Shown: positions 20,201-28,563, counted from the first letter of the stretch. The stretch: 64,000 nt of DNA from Candidatus Sumerlaea chitinivorans (GCA_003290465.1 CP030759.1:1517144-1581143), one strand, 5' to 3'. Made by a program: numbers and translations. The notes: generated from the letters alone by a model not told the origin.

Positions 20201-22017
20201 ACAAGGAGGTAAAACTTTACAGCGGCTTGGCGCTGTCCGATGGCGATGGCCTGTCGGAGTAGCTCTCGCACGAGCTCGGGATCGTTTGGCGGACGCTGAC
20301 TTGCTGCCTCAAGCAACTTGCCGCCCACGCTCGCTTTCTGCTCTTCCGGCAGGGCTGCAACGGTTTCCACCGTGACCTTCGAAGCAAGGGAACGCAGCTC
20401 AGCTTCCCAAAGCAGCTCGCAGAATCGCACCTTAATGTCCAGCGCGTCGGGAACGAGCTCTAAATAGCTTTGGTAGCATCCAACTGCCCCTGCGACATCG
20501 TCGTCTTGTTCGGCAGATTTAGCAGCTTCTAAATAGAGTCGTGCGGCTGTTGCGGTACAACCACGGTTCGCAAGGTGGGCCGCTACCTCAAGGCGTGCGC
20601 CGGGCAATGGGTTAATCTCTAAGATTTCAAGCAAAGCTTTTTCGCCGCTCTCACTGTCACCGGCCGTGAAGTACAATTCGGCCAAATTTGTGAGCTCAAA
20701 ACAGGCTTCTTGAACTTCGCCGGCAGATTTCAAAAGCTCGATGACATCGCGGCGGATGGAGGGGTCTTCCGGGCTAAGGAATCGCGCACGCCCTAAGAGT
20801 GATTTTGTGCGGGCGAGATCCCCTTGAGCTTGAGCAAGGCCGGCAGCAAGGCGAAGCTCCTTCACCGCTTCTTCGTTGTTGGCCTGTTCTTGATGGACGC
20901 GCGCCAGCCACTCGTGAGCTTCAATGCTTTCGGGCTCAATCTCAAGCCACTTTCGCGCAGTCTGGAGGGCCCCAACAAAGTCCGAGTTATCCATCTGGGC
21001 GTTGAGGATAGTGGCTACCTCAGCTTTCGCCCGTTCGTATTCGCCCACCTTTACAAGCTGGTCCACCAGAAGCACGCGCAACGGCGTCATTTGCGGTTCA
21101 TAGTCGAGCACTCGTTCGAGCACTTGAATAGCCTCGGTGGGCTGCTCCTCAGCAATATAATGCCGTGCTAAGGTCTCGAGCCATTGGCATGCTGTTTTGA
21201 TATCATGACGCGCTACGTGAGCGTCGGCGAGTTTCTGAAGGTAAGCTGGGTAGTTGGGCCGCAGCTCGAGTAGCTTCTCATAGAGGCCGATATTTTCGGC
21301 GATGCGGCCTTCGGCCTCCCGACGCTGCGCGATGTTCTCGAGGAGCGCCACCATGCGCTCTGTCTGCCCTTGAAGTTCGGCACTGCGTATCTGAAGGAAG
21401 ATCAGGTCCTCGTTTTGCGGGAAGTCTATGGCAGCGCGCTCGAGAACCCGATCTGCATCCTCGTAGGCTTGTTTTTGCAGGTACGACTCAGCGACCGCAA
21501 TGAACTCCTCGCATGCTTGGGCCGTCTCGCCTTTGGCGGCATGGATATTCGCTAACAGCAGGCGAGCCTCAACCAAATCGGGCTGAAACTGAAGCGCGAG
21601 GCGGGCCGTTGTTTCGGCTGTCTCGTGGTCGTGATCTACGAAGGCTCGCTCTGCTTCGTCCAAGTACGAAAGCGCGAGTTCAGAAAACTGGGCGGTATCA
21701 ATCGGAAGATCAAGCGCACCGACTAACTCGAGCGCGGCCGGCAAAAGCTCCAGCCCACGAGTCAGAGCATAAAGCTGAACCAGCGAGCCTCCGTTGAATC
21801 CCTGACACGTCTTGATCGTGCATTTAAAGGATCGCTTGTTCGAGTCGACAAGGAGCGATCGGAATCGGGTGTCCTTGTGGATCGGGCAAAATGCTTTGAC
21901 CGACGAGCCGACCACTTGAACTTTATCTGTGGCGTAGCCAATGAGCTGAAGCAGCGCCGTCGGATCAAGCTGCTCGTTGACCTGTTCAATGAAGCTTGTA
22001 GTGGCGTGCTGGTCCAT
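14212..22017 (-). CDS. Giant TPR-repeat protein with N-terminal DnaG-like CHC2 zinc finger
   Basis: 2601 residues, the largest gene in the window. Residues about 40-100 resemble the zinc finger of DnaG primases. The likely ligands are C44-x2-H47, C66 and C71, followed by a GGSLVQLYAL segment like the GGDVFDFV of primases. There is no primase (Toprim) domain. Everything after about residue 115 is a continuous array of TPR-like helical hairpins, dozens of 34-residue units with A/G-x-Y/F-x-A patterns and frequent LEIDP- or LRPEDP-type ends. There is no signal peptide or membrane span, so it is probably a cytoplasmic scaffold. It follows the SPOR-domain gene by 71 bp, likely in one operon. Function unknown. 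Confidence 0.88.
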   Translation of the reverse strand: MDQHATTSFIEQVNEQLDPTALLQLIGYATDKVQVVGSSVKAFCPIHKDTRFRSLLVDSNKRSFKCTIKTCQGFNGGSLVQLYALTRGLELLPAALELVGALDLPIDTAQFSELALSYLDEAERAFVDHDHETAETTARLALQFQPDLVEARLLLANIHAAKGETAQACEEFIAVAESYLQKQAYEDADRVLERAAIDFPQNEDLIFLQIRSAELQGQTERMVALLENIAQRREAEGRIAENIGLYEKLLELRPNYPAYLQKLADAHVARHDIKTACQWLETLARHYIAEEQPTEAIQVLERVLDYEPQMTPLRVLLVDQLVKVGEYERAKAEVATILNAQMDNSDFVGALQTARKWLEIEPESIEAHEWLARVHQEQANNEEAVKELRLAAGLAQAQGDLARTKSLLGRARFLSPEDPSIRRDVIELLKSAGEVQEACFELTNLAELYFTAGDSESGEKALLEILEINPLPGARLEVAAHLANRGCTATAARLYLEAAKSAEQDDDVAGAVGCYQSYLELVPDALDIKVRFCELLWEAELRSLASKVTVETVAALPEEQKASVGGKLLEAASQRPPNDPELVRELLRQAIAIGQRQAAVKFYLLVAPAWLETNTDELLLLTEQLLQIAPEEESVLRNYAMLLQKLGKANEAATTYSQLATLCEGRNDLRAALTYLSAALECDPGNASLVKRRADVLATLDDPELARLAALDYIHILEEKGATSELLSEYETYLERWPTDQASREKYAELLASAGQKDRACSQLELLLAEVEAAGDRVRVRQLREKILELRPDDLRAKFHLAQDCLAIGESEHASTLLLEVAQCALEQNDPHLAREAAQIALPLTPSREVVLNLLAAASEALGETAEYEQVVAELAELGQPARAIEFYRKQVLTLLEQNKGKEAEAYVAKWLGLAPQDLDALEAAAKAAAAQKRTKRAIEAFNAYVQACLQAGDSQRGLVGLQQALELEPQNTDLRHQLCQLLLDLGRVDDAVAEMQQLVETYVDRRDYKNASALLSRILEYRTQCPDTLERLASLTYEYEGFAKALPYYRKLIELRRANGDTAKLKALYESLIRLEGSEVDLRAEYAEFLEACGELAAAKQQYILLAHTYRDELNDPVKAIEYFGRATSLLPTSSDAQIFEALAELHHTLNVPQFAAEALREAVRLYEQEGRTNQALTAQERLSQLPAANYQDFMKLGQMRSEAGQNDGAVVAYRRALAMAHETSSVPRADRIALCEQLLKLVKNDLSVAEELLELLPPDQVPARALSLLDAFPRESTACAQLLQCAKRVAPRNLAIRQRLVDYWRQTGQTQLLVDELLELAELASETGERNVCQQALSELRELPRTPTIALRAAKLYANANDTQQAIDAYLEVAKEFAEAQDFSSAARALEAAMGLDPATVPAANVATLIRQSSCHPDVRAVTERAVESALRSRSRTRALILCTALLECLPREEADNLLEQIHVKAGAAFLTAIGGAHIDWLIERGRTDEARRVMDRIISLAGNSPETWWLAAQTFKKIGEKDRAANASLQAARLFSQAGAVTEEETCYREVLEEFPDDIGVLETLVSFYERERRKADVFDLLKRLVELTLKVGDHAAAARWLRKILEHDPGNLESREKLAEQLMASGDVDQAVEALYELARMYRNLRFADRAIATYERILVISPDRVEIIRELVDLAREGNDRERLVRYSMTLADALASEGNLEEACRILKSLVDQHPEKLKALQRLLQLAEAARDQKLQEYALRTLGYHHTKQLEYAHAIECFEKLLKLRPEDPDVLRILVDCCAAAKQSEKAAYYATQLFELTTRGGDPAEVRQAALTVLTINDNLPQVRKRLGEAYLALGDVANAVKAWTRAAEQFAAAKRYDDALACLEIAADAVPNDTEILKRLGDLLAFFGDEEGASRARVRLAEALVATGKAEEACLILGRILEHSPDDPATHEKVLAIYRQCGRTEEILPELVWLTAYYLRKRNYDKAEEYAREGLELDPQDLSLQQYLVEIARRQGRREEFLYRARQLAAKYREIGDLRNAATLYSEVVGEEPQLTDVREELMQLYRELGQTELAQNELIEIVRQRLAEGEFETAREIAETQVANYPKDIQLRERLADLFFEHQIHEFAARYYMSCADLAAQEASPEDRIRLLQKAVEARPRWVEAHQKLVEACRNANRIIDALNALENLTKLFLDSKRVREAVDVLRQRIQLAPKEVEPRKQLIELLEILGEREQRTVQLQELADLYLSLGQVEEAVEVYRQLVELRPEDPATLQRYIELFGQVGNELEILDDYIRLADLYVKKAQFVEATRTFERILAIDRRQRDVREKFIAFLLNTGQRQRAVAEMVKLSELYALAGDFAAAARTLARAHSLNPTDVNITESLAENYARAGMHSAAVEHYSQVVRACEETDITRAVSACRRILEIDPDHLATRLVFSPLLMRLGERAEAAANALYLAELYRANGQTDKASEYEARAKEYEPETVESLRARLGQKGLAPKDRYDALVRLGDLLYQQGEIDGALQSYRQARDIDDTNPELIRKYVQALMQIAPEHEALADLIALARCYENKGAALRALEAYEQVLRIDSRNQVAKAGRARMRKITNAE

Positions 22018-22088
22018 ACTGGCGATGCAAACTCGTCTCCATTGTGGCGACCCCTGGTTGCCTAACCCCAGTTACGCCACCTTCATGG

Positions 22089-24872
22089 TTAGCCTTTGTA
22101 AATGCGAATGTTGTCCAAATAAAGCACACCGGTCGTTGCCAGATTGTCACGAATCGAAAGCGTGTTTACATAAGCCGGATTCGTGGCGAGCTTGGCTTCG
22201 CGCACAATTTCCTGCCCGTCCACATACGCCGTGACAAGCCCGGTGAGCAAATTCAGCTCATATTTGACGTGTCGCCAGGTTCCAAGGTCGTAGGGCACCG
22301 GCTCCCCTTGAACCCGCAGCGTGGGCTGCGAGCGGGAGTCGAGCCGGTGAATGATGGTATGGACCGATTGTTTGAAATCTTCGTCTTTCTCAATGTAGAA
22401 GCCCAATAGGTACTTGTTCTTCTCGTCGCACCGAATGTCGAATTCTACGATCACAATCCCGGAGACCTTAGGGAAGTGGCATACGTAATGCGCGCTGCCT
22501 GCTCCTGTCCGCTTTTCGAATTTCAAGCAAGCCTTCGAATTCGGTGCAGGATTCGATGCGTCGACAACAAGTGTCGCGTACTCGTATTCCCCTTGCCAGC
22601 CGCGTGGGGGGCTTCCCACTTCTTCGTCATCAAAAGTCTGCTCAAACACAACCGAGGCTGTCGGAGGGGCGGCGGCAGCGCCTACCGAGGCTTTCTCCGA
22701 GCGCGAAGTGGCTGCTGGGGCTTCCACCGCAGGAAGCTGTTGGGTCGGGGCAAAAGCTTCTTGGGGAGCTTCGGCCGATGCCGCGATCGTAGGCTGAGAA
22801 TCCCCGCTTTCCTGCAAAACCACCGTATCGGGCTCCTTTGCCGGCGGGGTAATGTCCACAATATTTGGCATTGGCACCTCGAACGAGGCCGGGGTCTTGG
22901 CCTCCACCGGGGGCGCCTCGGGCATCGTTGGCGCAACTGCTGGAGCCGCTTCTGCGGGCTTGGTCTCGCCCAGAAGCTCATCCAGATTCACGGTTGCCAA
23001 GTCTTCTCCAGTCGGCGTGCCAATGCCAAATGCCTCGGCTTCGCTTGGCATTGGGATGTCGATATCTGGTAGTTTGATTTCCTCAAGACCGGCAGAAGGT
23101 GCGGCGCTCGGGGCAGGGGTGGGGCTGCCACTTGCCGCTTGGAGATCGTCGAGAATCAAAACATCGGCTTCGCCGGCAGGGCGCGACTCCTGAATGATAT
23201 TCGCAGCCGCGGGCTCGGTTCGGAAGATTTCCGGCGCGCTGGGCTCCGGAGCAGGTTTTTCTTCCTCAGGTTCAACCGCAACTGCCTTGGAAATCACAGA
23301 ATCGGTGAGAATCGAACCGCCTCCTAATGCGCTTGGGATCCCTTGGGCCAAAGGCGATGTGCCCAACGCCGGCGCAGATTCCGCCGGTTTCGCCTCTGAC
23401 ACTGCTGGGGTACTCGGAGGAGTAAATTTCAATGGCGAAGGGGTTGTATCCGGCACTGGCGCTTTCGGAGCGGCTGCTCCACCAGCCTGCTCGGCCATAG
23501 CCTGAACCTGCGCCAAAAGTTTTCGCTCACGCCGCGTGTTGACGACTGCAATACCCCCCACCACCAGCAGAAGGACGATAATTACCCCGCCGCCAACATA
23601 CAGTATGAGATTCTGGGTTTTCGGGGCAGCCGAGGTGGATGAAGCAGCAACCTGAGCTTGCTGCTTGCTTATAAGCTCATTGAGCTGACTCAGTCGCGTC
23701 CGGGCTTCTGCATGATCCGGCGCAATGCCGAGGATACTGATGTAGTACGCGCGGGCATCTTCAAACTTTCGTGCCTCTTCAGCCGCCTTTGCATCCGCCA
23801 AGAGCTTTTGGATTTTCTTTGCTTGATCGCCAGCTCCGCCACCGGCTCCAACACCACGGAGCTGAGCAAGCTGCGTCGCATAGAACGCAATGGACGGGTC
23901 GTTGGGATCTACGGCACGGAGCTCTTCGAGCGCCCTTTCGGCAGCTGCAATGTCTTTATCCAGAATCGCTTTGTTGAACCGCTGGGCGATTGGTTGGATC
24001 CGTCGGGAGCGCTCCAGGCGTTGCTGCTCGTTCGACGTCACAATTTTCACAACCGAAGCAACTTCGCTGCGCAGCTTTTTCATTTCCTCGCGAAGTTCAA
24101 GAATCTCGTCCGCGCTCAACTGACCAGCTTCAGCTTGAGCACGCTTTCTGATGAGCTCTTCCGCTTGGCGGCGTTCTTCGGCGGTCAGTCTTGCTGCAGC
24201 CTCGGATGGCAGAGCGACCTCGACTTCTCGGGCAGCGCGACCGGTGCTCTTGCCAGCTGCTTCTGTGCTTTGGACAATTTTTGCCAGCGTGTAGCCGTCG
24301 TTGCGCAGCTGCTCGTAGAGTTTGTTAGCATCGCGCTCCGTAGGAAAGGCACCGAGCATGACTTTATAGGTTCCACCCTCTTGGACGACTTCCACCCCCG
24401 CGTAGTCATCACTCACGAGGGTCTGTCGCAAACCATTCGCCTGTTGCTCATCGGGGAATTCGCCCACTTGAACACGGAAAACTTTTCCCACTTCGGCTCG
24501 GCTTACGGTCCTGCCTGCGGTTTCCGCTGCGGATACGATACCTTCGGCTTGGTAGCCAGAGTTTTGAAGGTCTTGAACAAGTGCTTTCGCCAAGTCCTGA
24601 GTCGCAAGGGGTCCGATGAGTACGGCAAACTTGCCGGGCGACTCCTCGACTAACTCGATGGGACCGTAGCCATCTGCCTGAAGAGTACGCTGAAGCTGGG
24701 CAGCGGCCTTTTCATCAAAGTTAGAAGCCACCTTGACCTTCACCTCACTGCCGCCGCCGACTTGTCCAGCTCCGGCACCTCCAGACGGCTGAACAAAAGC
24801 GAATAGACTGCCCGACATGAGGATTGCTGTAAACACAAGTAACGCAGCGATGAGTGGGAAAACCTTCTTCAA
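22089..24872 (-). CDS. SPOR-like membrane protein with C-terminal ConA-like domain
   Basis: About 927 residues. I chose TTG 24872 because AAAGGAGAG lies just upstream and a hydrophobic signal or anchor (FPLIAALLVFTAILMSG) follows. The order is: N-terminal membrane segment; two SPOR-like domains (YKVMLGAFP, FRVQVGEFP), known elsewhere to bind denuded peptidoglycan; a charged helical and TPR-like stretch; a second membrane helix (about 420-443) ending in RRERK; about 290 residues of Pro/Ala/Glu-rich linker; and a lectin-like jelly-roll domain (about 737-927). The topology implied is SPOR outside and C-terminal domain inside. It is probably co-transcribed with the TPR gene. Confidence 0.8.
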   Translation of the reverse strand: MKKVFPLIAALLVFTAILMSGSLFAFVQPSGGAGAGQVGGGSEVKVKVASNFDEKAAAQLQRTLQADGYGPIELVEESPGKFAVLIGPLATQDLAKALVQDLQNSGYQAEGIVSAAETAGRTVSRAEVGKVFRVQVGEFPDEQQANGLRQTLVSDDYAGVEVVQEGGTYKVMLGAFPTERDANKLYEQLRNDGYTLAKIVQSTEAAGKSTGRAAREVEVALPSEAAARLTAEERRQAEELIRKRAQAEAGQLSADEILELREEMKKLRSEVASVVKIVTSNEQQRLERSRRIQPIAQRFNKAILDKDIAAAERALEELRAVDPNDPSIAFYATQLAQLRGVGAGGGAGDQAKKIQKLLADAKAAEEARKFEDARAYYISILGIAPDHAEARTRLSQLNELISKQQAQVAASSTSAAPKTQNLILYVGGGVIIVLLLVVGGIAVVNTRRERKLLAQVQAMAEQAGGAAAPKAPVPDTTPSPLKFTPPSTPAVSEAKPAESAPALGTSPLAQGIPSALGGGSILTDSVISKAVAVEPEEEKPAPEPSAPEIFRTEPAAANIIQESRPAGEADVLILDDLQAASGSPTPAPSAAPSAGLEEIKLPDIDIPMPSEAEAFGIGTPTGEDLATVNLDELLGETKPAEAAPAVAPTMPEAPPVEAKTPASFEVPMPNIVDITPPAKEPDTVVLQESGDSQPTIAASAEAPQEAFAPTQQLPAVEAPAATSRSEKASVGAAAAPPTASVVFEQTFDDEEVGSPPRGWQGEYEYATLVVDASNPAPNSKACLKFEKRTGAGSAHYVCHFPKVSGIVIVEFDIRCDEKNKYLLGFYIEKDEDFKQSVHTIIHRLDSRSQPTLRVQGEPVPYDLGTWRHVKYELNLLTGLVTAYVDGQEIVREAKLATNPAYVNTLSIRDNLATTGVLYLDNIRIYKG

Positions 24873-25119
24873 TGTTCCAACTCTCCTTTGAACGAGTGAA
24901 TCAGCCTTTCTCGATCTTCGGATCACCCCGCACGGTTCACAACCGGTGGGCAACACCGTCGGTCCCCCTGGCACACCATTGGAGCGACCGATCAGTACAT
25001 TTTCCGAAAAACCAGCTCCGCACCGCACGGAAGTTGCACCGCGCAAATTCATTCACGCGCTGTCAAAACTCCAAAATCCACTAAAATTCTTCACACGCGT
25101 TGTCGCCCAGATTCAACCT

Positions 25120-25959
25120 TTACTTGAAGAAAACCGCAGCTAAATATCCAACCACATAGTCCTCGCGCCCCGGGTGAACGTCGTAGCTCGTGGTGAGTGC
25201 CAGCACCTTCGCTCGAGTGGCACCCAGCTCTTTGCTCGCCAGCATGACGATCGTAATCGGCCCCGCACCGCACGCCTGAAACTCCCCTGCTTCAATGCCT
25301 TGCGAGAAAGTGGTTGGGTCCATCTTCTCAATAGCACGAGCAGCCTGAAGACTCTTGGTTCGCGCAATTACAGCTCCCGGGCCATGATAAAGATCCGAAC
25401 TTGCCACAAGTAGAGTGCGCCCAGAGGTTTTGCGGGTTACCTCCACAATAGCACGTGCGACACGCTGGCAGTTTGACAGACTCCGATCGTAGACCACAAT
25501 GGGCACAATCTTGAAATCTGGAAGCATGAACTGAAGGAAGGGCAACTGAACCTCAAGCGAGTGCTCGCGGGTCTCTGCGTCGGGGTAGAAATCGAACACA
25601 TTGGACAAATTCCAAAGAGCGTCCGCAAACTCCCGGTCCACCGGAACCAATCCCAATGGGGTTTCGTAGGCGCGCCCCGGGAAAAGACTTGCTCCCGGAA
25701 ATACTGCGTAATGGCTGGGCGCCACAATAATGACGCGATCGTAACGCCGTCCTTGGAGGAGCTTATACGCGTGAGCCGCCGTCGGCCCACTATAAACGTA
25801 ACCCGCATGCGGCGCAACCAGTCCTATAGGCTCGAGGGTCTGGTCCACCTTTACCGCCTGAAACATCTGCCGCAGACAAAGGCGCAACTCCTGCGGATCT
25901 GATGGGTAAAAGCCATACCTCCCCGCGCTGACAGCCGGACGCACATCCGTAACCGTCAC
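25120..25959 (-). CDS. MEMO-family protein (AmmeMemoRadiSam protein B)
   Basis: 279 residues of the MEMO family, a fold related to extradiol dioxygenases with a metal site. Visible signature segments are APHAGYVYSGP, VAPSHYAVF, EHSLEVQLPF, SSDLYHG and ACGAGPI, which include the His and Cys expected at the metal site. I prefer GTG 25959: AAAGGAGGTGA (just upstream) overlaps the in-frame GTG 25968. There is no signal peptide, so it is cytoplasmic, unlike the second MEMO copy at 32310-34010. It lies between nuoH and the SPOR gene. Its reaction is not established to my knowledge. Confidence 0.88.
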   Translation of the reverse strand: MTVTDVRPAVSAGRYGFYPSDPQELRLCLRQMFQAVKVDQTLEPIGLVAPHAGYVYSGPTAAHAYKLLQGRRYDRVIIVAPSHYAVFPGASLFPGRAYETPLGLVPVDREFADALWNLSNVFDFYPDAETREHSLEVQLPFLQFMLPDFKIVPIVVYDRSLSNCQRVARAIVEVTRKTSGRTLLVASSDLYHGPGAVIARTKSLQAARAIEKMDPTTFSQGIEAGEFQACGAGPITIVMLASKELGATRAKVLALTTSYDVHPGREDYVVGYLAAVFFK

Positions 25960-26144
25960 GTTTCTCACCTCCTTTAGGTCTCCCCAATCATTTACCGTAC
26001 GGAAAGCCCGGAATGCAAGTAGGTTCTCTTAGAGGAGGTACGTGGGAGGACAAGTTCTCGCCTTTGACGGAACGCCATGAGGAAATGTCGAAAACGCGAG
26101 CGCGGGGCTTCTCCCGCAAGGGACCCGTATCGCGGAGGTAAAGT

Positions 26145-27317
26145 CTAAACGGATTTTGCCGAATAGCTGCGCGACGAACGCGCAAGCGAGTACGTCAAAC
26201 CCACAAGGAAAGCAAAAAGCATCCACATCAAGATATGGGAACCCATCACCAACTCAAAGGCCGCCCCAATCAGACATACCAGCGAAAAGGGAAGCAATAC
26301 TTTGAGGCACATGTACATCACTTGATCGATGCGCACACGCGGTAGGGTCCAACGTAGCCAGAGCATGACGAATAACAAAAAACTGGTTTTGGTGAGTAGC
26401 TGAATCGCGCCAAGAACGGGATGGCCTGCGGCCGGGAACGGAAAGTTCCACCCTCCGAGAAAGAGAAGGGATGCCACCATGCTAACCAAGACCATGACCG
26501 CATACTCGGCGAGGAAAAAAAAGGCGAATCGCATGCCGCTGTACTCGGTGTGGAAACCACTGACGAGCTCGCTCTCAGCCTCGGGGAGATCAAAAGGGGC
26601 CCGTTTGGCACTCGCGAGACCTGCCACATAGAAAATCACGAACGCAACCAAAGCCCACGGAGAAATGAAAATATACGGCAACACAGTTTGCTGGGCCGCG
26701 ATCTCATTGAAATTAAGAGTTCCAGCCAAAAGCACCACGGTGAGGGCAGATAGGCCCATCGGAATTTCGTAGCTCATCATCTGGGCGGCCAAACGCATAC
26801 CGCCATATAGAGACCACTTGGAGTTTGAAGCCCAGCCGGCCATAATCACACCGATCACTTCCAACGCGGCAAAGGCGAGAACGAAAAAGAGTGCCGCATC
26901 CATGTTCGCCACCACGAAGATGTCCGCGAACGGGACTGCCGCAAATGGAACAAGCGCGCCAACCAGCACCAGCGCCGGGGCAAATGAGAACAAGAACCGG
27001 TGGGCATTTGCTGGCACGACATCCTCTTTGACCAGCAGCTTCAAGCCATCCGCGATACTCTGCAAGATGCCATGCCAACCGACTCGCATGGGCCCTAGCC
27101 GGCTCTGGATATGCCCAGCAACCTTTCGTTCGGCGTAGATTAGAATCATTGCAGCAAGGCTGATCACGCCGAGGATCACTGCGCTTGCGACAAGGATGCC
27201 ACCAGCCACAACCACCCATGCCGGCAAATGAGTCTGCTCAACGATACGCTCCAGCAAGCCGCCAAAGATGTTCGGGGGTGGCGAGAAAAGTGGTAATTCG
27301 GAGGCCTTTTCAATCAT
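26145..27317 (-). CDS. nuoH: NADH-quinone oxidoreductase subunit H
   Basis: A 390-residue membrane subunit of respiratory complex I that lines the quinone chamber. Family motifs are IYAERKVAGHIQSRLGPMRVG, WASNSKWSL, SAKRAPFDLPEAESELV with its acidic quinone-site residues, and FLLFVMLWLRWTLPRVRIDQ. About eight or nine helices are seen. The length is slightly above the usual 325-350 because of an extended N-terminus. No other nuo gene is in the window, so this subunit is separated from its complex. AGGAA precedes the ATG. Confidence 0.95.
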   Translation of the reverse strand: MIEKASELPLFSPPPNIFGGLLERIVEQTHLPAWVVVAGGILVASAVILGVISLAAMILIYAERKVAGHIQSRLGPMRVGWHGILQSIADGLKLLVKEDVVPANAHRFLFSFAPALVLVGALVPFAAVPFADIFVVANMDAALFFVLAFAALEVIGVIMAGWASNSKWSLYGGMRLAAQMMSYEIPMGLSALTVVLLAGTLNFNEIAAQQTVLPYIFISPWALVAFVIFYVAGLASAKRAPFDLPEAESELVSGFHTEYSGMRFAFFFLAEYAVMVLVSMVASLLFLGGWNFPFPAAGHPVLGAIQLLTKTSFLLFVMLWLRWTLPRVRIDQVMYMCLKVLLPFSLVCLIGAAFELVMGSHILMWMLFAFLVGLTYSLARSSRSYSAKSV

Positions 27318-27432
27318 ACTTTCTTGTTCCTATTTCGGGTGCTGCTCCTTCATTCGCTCGGAGGGCCAACCGAGCGGCCTTGGCTTCACCGACGTCCACC
27401 TTAGCAAGCCCGTACGAACTTGTGCGTACGGC

Positions 27433-28563
27433 TCAGCCACGAACAAGGCCGCGCTGTTCGAGTTCCCGATGGGCTTGCTCGACCTTATCCTCGGCGGTCA
27501 CGCCAGCCGACCACTCGACCAGTTCCCGCAATCCATCCTCAAGGGCAATGCGGGCTCGCCACCCAAGCGCAGCCAGCTTGGAGTTGTCGCCGTAACAATG
27601 GCGAATGTCGCCGGCTCGGTAACGCTTTGTCACGAGCGGTTCAAGATCTTCTCGGCCGTTGAGCCGCGCAAGCAAGCGCGCCAGCTCGAGAATCGAGGTG
27701 GGGCGTCCGGTGCAGATGTTGTAGGCTTCGAGGTTTGCGTTTGGATTCTCGAGCAGGAAGAGCTTGGCTTCCACAATATCGCGCACGTTAATAAAATCCC
27801 GCACCTGTTGCCCATCTTCGTAGATCAGGGGACGATTACCGTTCTTGATGCGCGACAGGAAAATCGCAGCCGCCCCAGTGTAGGGATTCGAGAGCGATTG
27901 ACGAGGGCCGTAAACATTGAAATATCGACACGCCACCACTGAGAGTTTGTGGGCCCGCCCTACCACCAACGTGTACTCTTCTTGATCCTTCTTGTTAAGC
28001 GCGTAGACCGAGGTGCAGTAGAGGGGTTTTGTTTCCGGGGTCGGAATTGCTTCCAGCACTTCACCAGTGTCGGGGTCGTGCACATCGAAGTCCTTCGCCT
28101 CAAGCTGACTTTCGGGACGGAGCGTGGGATAGATAACTTTTCCGTCGCTTGGACGACGATAAGCACCCTCGCCGTAGATGCTCATGGAACTTGCGACGAG
28201 CAAGCGCTCCACAGAGGTCTTCTCGTTTACGATCAAGTCCAGTAAGTTGGCGGTGCCATTCGTGTTGACGTCGGTATAGCGGAGGATCTCGTACTGGGAT
28301 TGCCCGACGCCGACCATTGCAGCATCGTGGATGATGGCGTCCACCCCTTCGAGTGCTTTGCGCAATGCGTCGCGGTCACGCACATCACCGTAGACAAACT
28401 CGGCTTCGCGATTGAGGTACTCCGGTGGGGTGGTCCGCCCACCGTGAACCTGAGGTTCAAGATTATCGAAGACGCGCACCTTGTAGCCGCGTTCCACAAG
28501 CAAATCCACCATATGGGAGCCGATAAAACCGGCACCCCCTGTCACAAGAACTCGCGAGAACAT
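27433..28563 (-). CDS. NAD-dependent sugar-nucleotide epimerase/dehydratase (extended SDR)
   Basis: 376 residues. A Rossmann motif TGGAGFIGSH (8-17) binds NAD(P), and the catalytic pair is Tyr187-x3-Lys191 (YALNK), with Ser residues near 125-128. The later segments RYFNVYGPRQ and NICTGRPTSI are typical of UDP-glucose 4-epimerase relatives. An insertion around residues 140-180 is longer than in GalE. The substrate cannot be named from sequence. GGAGAAGAG precedes the ATG. It sits between the radical SAM gene and nuoH on the same strand. Confidence 0.88.
   Translation of the reverse strand: MFSRVLVTGGAGFIGSHMVDLLVERGYKVRVFDNLEPQVHGGRTTPPEYLNREAEFVYGDVRDRDALRKALEGVDAIIHDAAMVGVGQSQYEILRYTDVNTNGTANLLDLIVNEKTSVERLLVASSMSIYGEGAYRRPSDGKVIYPTLRPESQLEAKDFDVHDPDTGEVLEAIPTPETKPLYCTSVYALNKKDQEEYTLVVGRAHKLSVVACRYFNVYGPRQSLSNPYTGAAAIFLSRIKNGNRPLIYEDGQQVRDFINVRDIVEAKLFLLENPNANLEAYNICTGRPTSILELARLLARLNGREDLEPLVTKRYRAGDIRHCYGDNSKLAALGWRARIALEDGLRELVEWSAGVTAEDKVEQAHRELEQRGLVRG

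Noticed and set aside
14212-22017. Possibility that the CHC2 finger marks a broken dnaG gene fused by error
   Set aside because: The finger and TPR region form one uninterrupted frame with no stop or frameshift, and no Toprim remnant is seen.
23658-24653. 331-codon open frame opposite the SPOR-domain gene
   Set aside because: Antisense shadow. The minus-strand frame has a signal, SPOR motifs and a ribosome site.
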